Below are positions 1 to 5,387 of a stretch of DNA of 11,814 nucleotides, one piece after another (the stretch's first letter is position 1; each line of letters starts with the position of its first letter). The DNA lies in the NCBI GenBank assembly GCA_900546315.1, contig URCP01000087.1, positions 1 through 11,814 of the forward strand, in the 5' to 3' direction. Below the pieces are notes generated by a model that did no database searches, was not told the DNA's origin, and saw nothing but the letters and a program-made list of their open reading frames with translations. Made by a program: the position numbers and the translations under genes. The DNA comes from an uncultured Eubacteriales bacterium (GTDB taxonomy: Bacteria; Bacillota; Clostridia; Oscillospirales; CAG-272).

Positions 1-708
1 GACATAGACCTTCGAGTCGCTCCCGAGCACGCGCATGAGCTCCGAGCATATCCCGGTGACGTTTCCGCCGCCGACTCCGCCGCTCATCACGACGAAGATT
101 TTCTTGTTCTGGTCGAGCCCGAGTTTTTCCCGCGCTTCCGCCTTCGGGATGTGCCGCGAGAATTTCGGCGCGACGGGGATTCCGGTCGGTCTGACGGTTT
201 CCTCGGGTATCCCGGCGGCGACGAGGTCTTTCGTCAGCGCCTCGTGGGGCGTGAAAAAGCAGTCGAGCCGGCAGTCGTCGAAGAACGGAACCATCGTGTA
301 ATCGGTAAGCACCCCGAAGGACGGAATCTCCCGTCCGAGCTCGTACCGTATAGCGGTGCAGGCTTCCATCCCGAAGAGATGCGTAGAGAGAATCGCGTCA
401 AAGCCGTTCTTCCTGGCATAGTTATAAATCGGCTCCGCGAGGACGGCGTTGGTCTTGTAAATCGGGGATTTCAGTCTCGAGTTGTCGACGATCTCGCCCG
501 CCTTGTATATGACGCCGAAGACGCCGGGCGCCTTTTTGATTATATTATTGTAGGTAGAGTTTACGAGCTCGGTCGCGCGGTCGGAGCGGAAGGAGACCGG
601 GTCGCGCTGTTCGTACTCAATTCCGCGTGAATCAAACGCCGCGCGCACAGCCGCTGCCGCGCTGTTGTGCCCCTCGCCGGTGGAGCAGCTGAGAATCAGG
701 ACTTTCAT
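1..708 (-). CDS. MGDG synthase/GT28-type processive diacylglycerol glycosyltransferase, N-terminal 236 residues (3' end outside window)
   Basis: The minus-strand frame starts at ATG 708 and stays open to base 1, giving 236 residues without a stop. The N-terminus MKVLILSCSTGEGHNSAA has the Gly-rich acceptor-domain loop (residues about 7-18) typical of the MGDG_synth/UgtP family, which transfers a sugar from a UDP-sugar to diacylglycerol at the inner face of the membrane for glycolipid and lipoteichoic-acid anchor synthesis. Further family-like stretches are THLFG near 109, LTDYTMVPFF near 134, and VMSGGVGGGN near 207, which opens the C-terminal donor-binding Rossmann domain. That C-terminal domain is mostly outside the window. 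The start is supported by GAAAGG about 12 nt upstream and by a promoter 30 nt further back. It is divergent from the HdeD gene. Family assignment is confident; sugar donor and exact product are not readable. A MurG-like role is less likely given the N-terminal pattern. Confidence 0.85.
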   Translation of the reverse strand, partial: MKVLILSCSTGEGHNSAAAAVRAAFDSRGIEYEQRDPVSFRSDRATELVNSTYNNIIKKAPGVFGVIYKAGEIVDNSRLKSPIYKTNAVLAEPIYNYARKNGFDAILSTHLFGMEACTAIRYELGREIPSFGVLTDYTMVPFFDDCRLDCFFTPHEALTKDLVAAGIPEETVRPTGIPVAPKFSRHIPKAEAREKLGLDQNKKIFVVMSGGVGGGNVTGICSELMRVLGSDSKVYV

Positions 709-740
709 GGTATACCATACCTTTCATTGTTTGTATTCTA

Positions 741-770
741 ATTATAGCACAAACCGTGACATAAAATCAA
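741..770 (-). promoter_or_regulatory. Sigma-A promoter for the glycosyltransferase gene
   Basis: Read on the minus strand: TTGATT (770-765), an 18-nt spacer, then TATAAT (746-741) preceded by TGC, an extended -10. It lies about 33 nt upstream of the ATG at 708, leaving a short leader with the GAAAGG ribosome binding site. Confidence 0.65.
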
Positions 771-845
771 TAGTCACAGAAATACAAATGTATTTTTTTC
801 AGACAGTAATCGGCATATGCACAAAAAACATACATAGCTGCCGCA

Positions 846-881
846 TTGACTGTTTTATTACGGGCGAAAATAAGGTATAAT
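846..881 (+). promoter_or_regulatory. Probable promoter for the hdeD leader transcript
   Basis: A perfect TATAAT lies at 876-881. The best -35-like hexamer, TTGACT (846-851), is 24 nt away, which is too far; TTTTAT at 853-858 has correct 17-nt spacing but is a poor match. Transcription would begin near 888, just before the structured leader. The -10 call is good; the -35 is unresolved, so this could be an activated promoter. Confidence 0.45.
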
Positions 882-900
882 ATAAGCACGAAAGGAATTA

Positions 901-1023
901 GGATTGAAAGATAAATCTTTCAATCCAAGCATTTTGTGGCTTTCGTTGTCTTCCGACAACGATTTTGCTACGCAAAACCACCCCCAAAATGGGAGAAAGG
1001 AAGCTTTCGCTGCGGCGAAAGCT
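901..1023 (+). promoter_or_regulatory. Highly structured 5' leader (two flanking hairpins plus a three-way junction) before the HdeD gene
   Basis: Part of the roughly 330-base gene-free stretch 709-1036. Hairpin 1: 901-911 pairs perfectly with 916-926 (11 bp). An outer stem CATTTTG (930-936) pairs with CAAAATG (985-991), continued by TGG (937-939) with CCA (978-980) across a CCCC bulge. It encloses two hairpins: TCGTTGTC/GACAACGA with a TTCC loop (943-962) and TTTTGC/GCAAAA (963-977). Hairpin 4: AGCTTTCGC (1002-1010) pairs with GCGAAAGCT (1015-1023) around TGCG and ends directly at the GAGG ribosome binding site (1024-1027). GGCTTTCG (938-945) could compete for the 3' arm of hairpin 4. It may be a regulatory leader or an inserted palindromic repeat; it matches no riboswitch I recognise. 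Confidence 0.6.
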
Positions 1024-1047
1024 GAGGTAATAAAAAATGATAAATGA
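904..1047 (+). CDS. Possible 47-codon leader ORF overlapping the HdeD start
   Basis: A TTG at 904 lies 7 nt after a good ribosome binding site, AAAGGA (891-896), and the frame is open for 47 codons to TGA at 1045-1047. It overlaps the ATG of the HdeD gene at 1037 by 11 nt. The predicted peptide begins LKDKSFNPSILW and has an Ala/Lys-rich end; it resembles no family I can name. All four hairpins of the leader lie inside it, so a translating ribosome would open the structures and expose the downstream ribosome binding site. This is weak evidence for a real peptide: an open frame of this length can arise by chance, the start is non-ATG, and the palindromes may belong to a repeat element. Confidence 0.25.
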   Translation: MKDKSFNPSILWLSLSSDNDFATQNHPQNGRKEAFAAAKAEVIKNDK

Positions 1048-1648
1048 CAACGATAGCTTTGTTCACACCGGCATGCAGCGGACCGCGAAATACGCGTACA
1101 TCGGCGTCTCGATAGCGTCGATAGCGCTCGGGATTATTTTTCTCGTGTTTCCGAGATTCTCGCTCGACATGGTCACGGTCATCTGCGGCGCGCTGATAAC
1201 CCTTTTCGGCGCGGTGAAGATCGTCGGTTACTTCTCGAAGGACCTCTACCGTCTGGCGTTCCAGCACGACCTCGTTTTCGGCATAATTCTCGCCGTGATC
1301 GGAATAATAACGATGATACGTCCGGGTCGCGCGACAGATTTCATCTGCGTGGTGATAGGCACGGCGGTTCTCGCCGACGGCGTCCTGAAGCTCCGCACCG
1401 CCATCTCCGCGAAGACCTTCGGAATCCGCTACTGGTGGCTCATCCTGATAAGCGCCGCCGCCGCGTCCATCCTCGGCGTCTTGCTGGTAATAAGACCCTC
1501 CGGCAGCGCCGAAGTCCTGACAATGCTCCTCGGCTGCTCCCTGATAGCCGAAGGAATCCTGAGCCTATGCACAGCGCTCGCCGCTGTCAGAATCATCAAG
1601 CATCAGAGACCGGATGTAATAGAGGGTCAGGGGAGACCCCTGGACTGA
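1037..1648 (+). CDS. HdeD-family (DUF308) six-helix membrane protein
   Basis: 203 residues. After a short polar N-terminus there are six hydrophobic segments, roughly residues 20-38, 44-65, 78-95, 102-117, 133-152 and 158-183. They form three related helix pairs, each with a helix, a short loop containing R and P or G (VFPRFS, IRPGRA, IRPSGS), and a second helix with G..L...G. This threefold pattern is that of DUF308/HdeD proteins, named for an Escherichia coli acid-resistance membrane protein; the molecular function in Firmicutes is not established. The ATG is chosen because GAGG at 1024-1027 lies 9 nt upstream. The last residues (about 197-203, EGQGRPLD end) are encoded by a GC-rich palindrome and probably are not part of the conserved fold. 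It appears to be a single-gene unit with a long folded leader and its own terminator. Confidence 0.8.
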   Translation: MINDNDSFVHTGMQRTAKYAYIGVSIASIALGIIFLVFPRFSLDMVTVICGALITLFGAVKIVGYFSKDLYRLAFQHDLVFGIILAVIGIITMIRPGRATDFICVVIGTAVLADGVLKLRTAISAKTFGIRYWWLILISAAAASILGVLLVIRPSGSAEVLTMLLGCSLIAEGILSLCTALAAVRIIKHQRPDVIEGQGRPLD

Positions 1649-1722
1649 CCAGGGGCCAGCCCCTGGACCCGATAGTCAATGTTCGCTCACGGGTCGGATG
1701 AAGTCTCTGCCACATCAAACAT
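1649..1722 (+). repeat. Dispersed 3'-UTR element, copy A (after hdeD)
   Basis: It begins on the base after the hdeD stop codon with the perfect hairpin CCAGGGGCCAGCCCCTGG (1649-1666). AGTCAA follows at 1674-1679, then a variable middle, then TGCCACATCAAACAT at 1708-1722. GACCCG (1666-1671) can also pair with CGGGTC (1690-1695). A related palindrome (GGGGAGACCCC, 1630-1640) lies just upstream within the end of hdeD. The hairpin is base-for-base identical to that of copy C, 6.5 kb away. Confidence 0.8.
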
Positions 1723-1746
1723 CCATCTTCGTGCTACATCACCCAC

Positions 1747-1791
1747 AAAAAGCACCAGAAACCGTCCACCTGCGGTTCCCGGTGTTTTTTT
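1747..1791 (+). terminator. Rho-independent terminator after the HdeD gene
   Basis: CACC (1753-1756) pairs with GGTG (1781-1784) and AACCG (1760-1764) with CGGTT (1773-1777), separated by a small internal loop, followed by seven T residues (1785-1791). A-rich bases before the stem could pair with the T tract. It lies between copy A of the repeat and the glnA promoter. Confidence 0.75.
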
Positions 1792-1824
1792 ACACGATCC
1801 ACCATATTTTGTTCAATTTGATTA

Positions 1825-1853
1825 TTTACAACTCCACCCGATTGTGATATAAT
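1825..1853 (+). promoter_or_regulatory. Sigma-A promoter of glnA
   Basis: TTTACA (1825-1830), a 17-nt spacer and TATAAT (1848-1853), with TGA before the -10 giving an extended -10. The start of transcription would be near 1860, leaving a leader of about 25 nt with GGAAAGGA as ribosome binding site. The 13 bases TGTGATATAATAT are shared with the araC promoter at 10011-10023. Confidence 0.85.
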
Positions 1854-1885
1854 ATTCCTATATTCCACCGGAAAGGAAGATTCAT

Positions 1886-3091
1886 ATGATCTATACCGAG
1901 GATGAGATATATAGCTTCGTCGAACAGGAGTATGTTAAGTTCATCCGGCTCGCCTTTTGCGACCTTAAAGGGCATATCAAAAACGTATCGATAATGCCAT
2001 CCGAGCTGCGCCGCGCGTTTGAGGACGGGATTTCCTTCGACGGCTCCGCGATCCGCGGGTTCGCGGGGGAGGAAAAGAGCGACCTTCTGCTCTTCCCTAT
2101 CGCCTCGACGCTTAACGTCCTGTCGTGGCGGCCCTCTCACGGAAAGGTCGTCCGGATGTTCTGCGAGATCCGCCGCTCTGACGGCTCGCCGTTCCCTTAC
2201 GACTCCCGCGCTATCCTCAAAAACATAGTGAAGGAAACCGAAAAGCGCGGCGTTCACGTCTTCTTCGGCTCCGAGTTCGAGTTTTACCTCTTCAAAACCG
2301 ATGAGGACGGCTATCCGACTTCCGTCCCGTTCGACCGCGGCGGCTACATGGACGTCGCGCCCGAGGACAAAGGCGAGAACATCCGCCGCGAGATCTGCCT
2401 GACCCTTATCGACATGGGCATCCGCCCCGAATCCTCGCACCACGAGGAGGGACCGGGACAGAACGAGATAGATTTCCGCTACAGCGACCCGATAACGGCG
2501 GCGGACAACTCCCAGAATTTTGTCACGGTCGTGAAGGCGGCGGCAATGCACAACGGTCTCTTTGCCGACTTCTCCCCGAAGCCCCTCCCCGGCGAGGCTG
2601 GAAACGGAATGCACGTCAACATCTCGGTGAGATGCGACGACAACACCGACCGCACGCCGCAGTTCATGGCGGGCGTCATGGCGCACATCCGCGAGATAAC
2701 GCTGTTCTTAAATAACACCACCGGCTCCTACCGCCGTCTCGGCGAGATGAAGGCGCCGAAATATGTCACGTGGTCGGTGGAGAACCGCTCACAGCTCATC
2801 CGCATACCGGCGGCGAGCGGGGATTTCAGGCGTTTTGAGCTGCGTTCGCCCGACCCGCTGGCGAACCCGTATCTCGCGTTCGCGATGATCATCGCGGCGG
2901 GCATGGACGGCATTGACAGGGACATGAAGTGTCCCGACCCGGTCGACATGAATCTTTTCACGGCGGACGAGTCGGTGACGAGCGGTCTTGCGCGGCTCCC
3001 GGAGACGCTTGAGGAAGCGTATGAGTGCGCGGCGGAGAGTGAGCTCGTGAAGCGCGTTCTGCCCGGAAAGCTTTCGAAAACGCTTGCCTGA
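1886..3091 (+). CDS. glnA: Type I glutamine synthetase, compact form
   Basis: 401 residues. It makes glutamine from glutamate, ammonia and ATP in the cytoplasm. Family motifs in order: FDGSAIRGF with the catalytic Asp52; GSEFEF with metal ligands E130 and E132; HHEEGPGQNEIDFRY with E187 and E194; PLPGEAGNGMHVN with H243; NRSQLIRIP (300-308); and RFELRSPDP with E318 and R320. It is shorter than usual type I enzymes (about 440), lacking roughly the last 40 residues beyond LVKRVLPGKL. The position of the adenylylated Tyr reads NLF (F358), so adenylylation control is not expected. The flap usually reading GYEAP is GEMKAP here, with Lys289 where the catalytic flap Glu normally sits and a Glu two residues earlier. 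The start has GGAAAGGA upstream and a clear promoter. An ANTAR regulator follows after 12 nt, probably co-transcribed. Glutamine synthetase is confident; full activity is less so. Confidence 0.93.
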   Translation: MIYTEDEIYSFVEQEYVKFIRLAFCDLKGHIKNVSIMPSELRRAFEDGISFDGSAIRGFAGEEKSDLLLFPIASTLNVLSWRPSHGKVVRMFCEIRRSDGSPFPYDSRAILKNIVKETEKRGVHVFFGSEFEFYLFKTDEDGYPTSVPFDRGGYMDVAPEDKGENIRREICLTLIDMGIRPESSHHEEGPGQNEIDFRYSDPITAADNSQNFVTVVKAAAMHNGLFADFSPKPLPGEAGNGMHVNISVRCDDNTDRTPQFMAGVMAHIREITLFLNNTTGSYRRLGEMKAPKYVTWSVENRSQLIRIPAASGDFRRFELRSPDPLANPYLAFAMIIAAGMDGIDRDMKCPDPVDMNLFTADESVTSGLARLPETLEEAYECAAESELVKRVLPGKLSKTLA

Positions 3092-3103
3092 CAGGTGTCA
3101 CAT

Positions 3104-3721
3104 ATGCTAAGCACTATGATGAACACGGGAATGTCCCGCACGGTGCCGAAGGCGAAGCGCCGTGTGATGATAGTTTCCGCGAGTGACAAGATATTCGATT
3201 TTGCCGCCGATCTTCTCCCGCCGGGAGAGTTCGTCTTCGAGGAACCGGCGAGGAGCGCGGGCGAGGCGAAGCGCACTCTCATACAGGCGAGAGTCGATAT
3301 ACTGATAATAAACACTCCCCTGCCGGATGATTTCGGCACAGAGCTCGCGACAGAGCTGTCGGACAGTACGATGGGGATATTGCTCCTCGTGAAGAACGAT
3401 CTTGTCGACTCGACGGCGTACAAGGTCGAGGATTTCGGCGTCCTGACGCTCGCCAAGCCGTGCGGCAAGCAGAGCTTCTATCAGGCGGTGAAGCTGCTGT
3501 CGGCGACGAGCGCGAAGCTTGAGAGACTTGACGAGAAGAACCGCACGCTCGAGGAAAAGATGGCGGACATCCGCATGGTGAACCGCGCGAAGTGGCTGCT
3601 GATCGACAATCTCGGCATGAACGAGAAGGACGCGCACCACTACATAGAAAAGCGCGCGATGGACTCGCGCCAGACGCGGCGTGAGGTGGCGGAAGGCATA
3701 ATCCGCACATACGATAAATAG
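3104..3721 (+). CDS. Pseudo-receiver plus ANTAR-domain RNA-binding regulator
   Basis: 205 residues from ATG 3104, chosen because AGGTG (3093-3097) sits 6 nt upstream; a GTG at 3095 is an alternative adding three residues. Residues about 19-135 look like a response-regulator receiver (RRVMIVSAS, VDILIINTPLP, LTLAKPCG). The phospho-accepting Asp position is Asn70 and the N-terminal acidic pair is missing, although Lys118 is kept, so phosphorylation is unlikely. A coiled linker (about 136-155) leads to an ANTAR domain (about 150-205) containing RAKWLLIDNLGMNEKDAHHY and the basic RQTRREV helix. ANTAR proteins bind paired six-base-loop hairpins and prevent terminator formation. The gene follows glnA by 12 nt and precedes purF, so it probably responds to nitrogen status; the ligand or partner is unknown. 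Confidence 0.88.
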   Translation: MLSTMMNTGMSRTVPKAKRRVMIVSASDKIFDFAADLLPPGEFVFEEPARSAGEAKRTLIQARVDILIINTPLPDDFGTELATELSDSTMGILLLVKNDLVDSTAYKVEDFGVLTLAKPCGKQSFYQAVKLLSATSAKLERLDEKNRTLEEKMADIRMVNRAKWLLIDNLGMNEKDAHHYIEKRAMDSRQTRREVAEGIIRTYDK

Positions 3722-3790
3722 CGGCGAGCCGCCGCGGGCATAGTCAATGTTTCGGCTACAGTCGCCGTCAGGCTCTGCCACATCAAACAT
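3721..3790 (+). repeat. Dispersed 3'-UTR element, copy B (after the ANTAR gene)
   Basis: It starts at the last base of the stop codon with hairpin GCGGCG/CGCCGC around AGC (3721-3735). This stem differs in sequence from copies A and C but occupies the same place. AGTCAA is at 3742-3747 and the invariant TGCCACATCAAACAT at 3776-3790. The following ACAGCGTCG resembles AGAGCGTCG after copy C. The gap from hairpin end to invariant block is 41 nt, against 42 in the other copies. Confidence 0.8.
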
Positions 3791-3807
3791 ACAGCGTCGA
3801 AAAATAA

Positions 3808-3823
3808 CGGACAATGGCGTCCG
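3808..3823 (+). promoter_or_regulatory. Candidate ANTAR target hairpin (hexaloop A1/G4) in the purF leader
   Basis: CGGAC (3808-3812) pairs with GTCCG (3819-3823) around the six-base loop AATGGC. A at loop position 1 and G at position 4 are the conserved bases of ANTAR-binding hairpins. The 3' arm and part of the loop overlap the 5' arm of the terminator-like hairpin at 3816-3860, so the two folds exclude each other. The second, upstream hexaloop hairpin of the usual two-hairpin target was not found, which limits confidence. Confidence 0.4.
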
Positions 3824-3866
3824 GACGGGACAGAATCACTCTGCCCTTTGTCCGGGCGTCTTTATT
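3816..3866 (+). terminator. Terminator-like hairpin directly upstream of purF (candidate attenuator)
   Basis: 3816-3826 pairs with 3850-3860 (11 bp, two G-T pairs), continued inside by GGG (3827-3829) with CCC (3844-3846) and CAGA (3831-3834) with TCTG (3840-3843). The tail is TTTATT. The purF ribosome binding site AAGGAG begins within 15 nt and no promoter lies between, so purF transcripts must cross this hairpin. It may end the glnA/ANTAR transcript, control purF, or both. The T tract is weak. Confidence 0.6.
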
Positions 3867-3883
3867 AAATTAAGGAGAAGAAA

Positions 3884-5320
3884 ATGTTCAACACAATCCA
3901 CGAGGAATGCGGCGTATTCGGCATCTACGCCGGCAGAAACCAGAATGTAGCGGCGACCGTTTACTACGGTCTCTACGCGCTCCAGCACCGCGGGCAGGAG
4001 AGCTGCGGCATCGTTGTCGACAAGGACGGCGTGTTTACGTCGCATAAGGATATCGGGCTTGTCAACGAGGTGTTCGATCATGAGACACTGGCGTCGCTCG
4101 GCGAGGGCTCGATAGCTGTCGGGCATGTCAGGTACGGCACGACCGGCGGCGGTTCGAGGGCGAACTGTCAGCCGATAGAGGTCAGGCATATCAAGGGCAC
4201 GATGGCGGTGGCGCACAACGGCAACCTGACGAACGCGGCGGAGCTGCGCCGGGAGCTTGAGTTGAAGGGCTCGATTTTCCATACGACGAGCGACACCGAG
4301 ATAATCGCCTACGATGTGACGCGCGAGCGGCTGACTCATCCGTCGATAGAAGAAGCTGTGAGCGCGGCGATGGACAGGCTGGACGGTTCCTATTCGCTGA
4401 TTATCATGTCGCCGATGAAGCTGATAGCGCTGCGTGACCCGCGCGGGATGAGACCTCTCTGCTACGGAATCCGCGCGGACGGGAGCTATATCGTGGCGTC
4501 CGAGAGCTGCGCGCTGGCGGCGGTCGGCGCGAAGTTTGTCCGCGATATCGAGCCGGGCGAGATTGTGGTGTTCGGCACCGAGGGGGTGCGCTCGATACGC
4601 ACGCACTGCGGGAAGAAGCCGCACGCGCTGTGTCTGTTCGAGTATATCTATTTCGCGCGTTCGGATTCGGTGATAGACGGCGTGTCGGTGCAGGAGGCGC
4701 ATTTCAGGGCGGGAGAGTTCCTCGCGAAGGAGCATCCGGTCGACGCGGATATCGTCATCGGCGTGCCGGATTCGGGTCTCGACGCGGCGCTCGGCTATTC
4801 GAGGGCGTCGGGGATCCCCTACGGCATCGGTTTCGTCAAGAACAAGTACATAGGCAGAACGTTCATCTCCCCCGGTCAGTCGGAGCGGGAGGACAAGGTG
4901 CGCATAAAGCTGAACCCGATCGAGGGCGCGATAAAGGGAAAGCGCGTGATTCTCGTCGACGACTCGATTGTCCGCGGCACGACCTGCGGTCATATCGTGA
5001 ATCTCGTCCGCGAGGCGGGCGCGAAGGAGGTGCATATGCGTATCTCTTCCCCGCCCTTCGTCGACCCGTGCTATTACGGCACCGACATTGACTCGCGGGA
5101 GAACCTGATCGCCTGCCACCACACGGTCGATGAGATCGCGCGGATAATCGGCGCGGACACGCTCGGCTATCTCTCTCTCGAGCACGCGTATCAGCTCGCC
5201 GAGGGTGAGGGCTGTCTGCCGCATACCCACTGCGCGGCGTGCTTCGGCGGCGGCTACCCGACCGAGGTTCCGAAGGATATGGGCAAGGACAGGTTCGAGA
5301 ATCCGATTTCTTTCAAATAA
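3884..5320 (+). CDS. purF: Amidophosphoribosyltransferase, Fe-S type with propeptide
   Basis: 478 residues. It uses glutamine and PRPP to form phosphoribosylamine, the first committed step of purine synthesis. The N-terminus MFNTIHEE precedes Cys9, the glutaminase nucleophile, as in Bacillus-type PurF where a short propeptide is removed. The class II glutaminase domain (about 9-240) includes QHRGQES, HVRYGTTGG and AHNGNL. The phosphoribosyltransferase domain has the PRPP loop VILVDDSIVRGTT (355-367). Four cysteines, C250, C396, C450 and C453, match the [4Fe-4S] ligands of the oxygen-sensitive PurF class, suiting an anaerobe. Length is normal. The start is set by AAGGAGA 7 nt upstream. It follows glnA and the ANTAR gene after a terminator-like hairpin, and other purine genes are not nearby. 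Identification is very secure. Confidence 0.97.
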   Translation: MFNTIHEECGVFGIYAGRNQNVAATVYYGLYALQHRGQESCGIVVDKDGVFTSHKDIGLVNEVFDHETLASLGEGSIAVGHVRYGTTGGGSRANCQPIEVRHIKGTMAVAHNGNLTNAAELRRELELKGSIFHTTSDTEIIAYDVTRERLTHPSIEEAVSAAMDRLDGSYSLIIMSPMKLIALRDPRGMRPLCYGIRADGSYIVASESCALAAVGAKFVRDIEPGEIVVFGTEGVRSIRTHCGKKPHALCLFEYIYFARSDSVIDGVSVQEAHFRAGEFLAKEHPVDADIVIGVPDSGLDAALGYSRASGIPYGIGFVKNKYIGRTFISPGQSEREDKVRIKLNPIEGAIKGKRVILVDDSIVRGTTCGHIVNLVREAGAKEVHMRISSPPFVDPCYYGTDIDSRENLIACHHTVDEIARIIGADTLGYLSLEHAYQLAEGEGCLPHTHCAACFGGGYPTEVPKDMGKDRFENPISFK

Positions 5321-5387
5321 CCGGGAACTTTTCCGTCCGCTTTCCGTCTAAGAGGTACAGAATAATTACGGAAGGCAGGTAATCACT

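Noticed and set aside
151..630. A 159-residue plus-strand frame inside the glycosyltransferase region
   Set aside because: The minus-strand frame has a clear GT28/MGDG-synthase N-terminus with promoter and ribosome binding site.
1826..2686. A 286-residue minus-strand frame opposite glnA
   Set aside because: It is an antisense shadow of conserved glutamine synthetase codons and crosses the glnA promoter.
3827..3846. The inner part of the purF leader hairpin as the second ANTAR hexaloop
   Set aside because: Its loop is five or seven bases depending on the closing pair and lacks G at position 4, so it does not fit the ANTAR target.
3747..3950. A 67-residue plus-strand frame across repeat copy B and the purF start
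   Set aside because: It runs through the repeat, the terminator hairpin and into purF in another frame; no ribosome binding site is seen.
3836..5230. A 464-residue open frame on the minus strand opposite purF
   Set aside because: purF is unmistakable on the plus strand; the antisense frame is Arg/His-rich, has no recognisable motif and results from GC-biased codon use.
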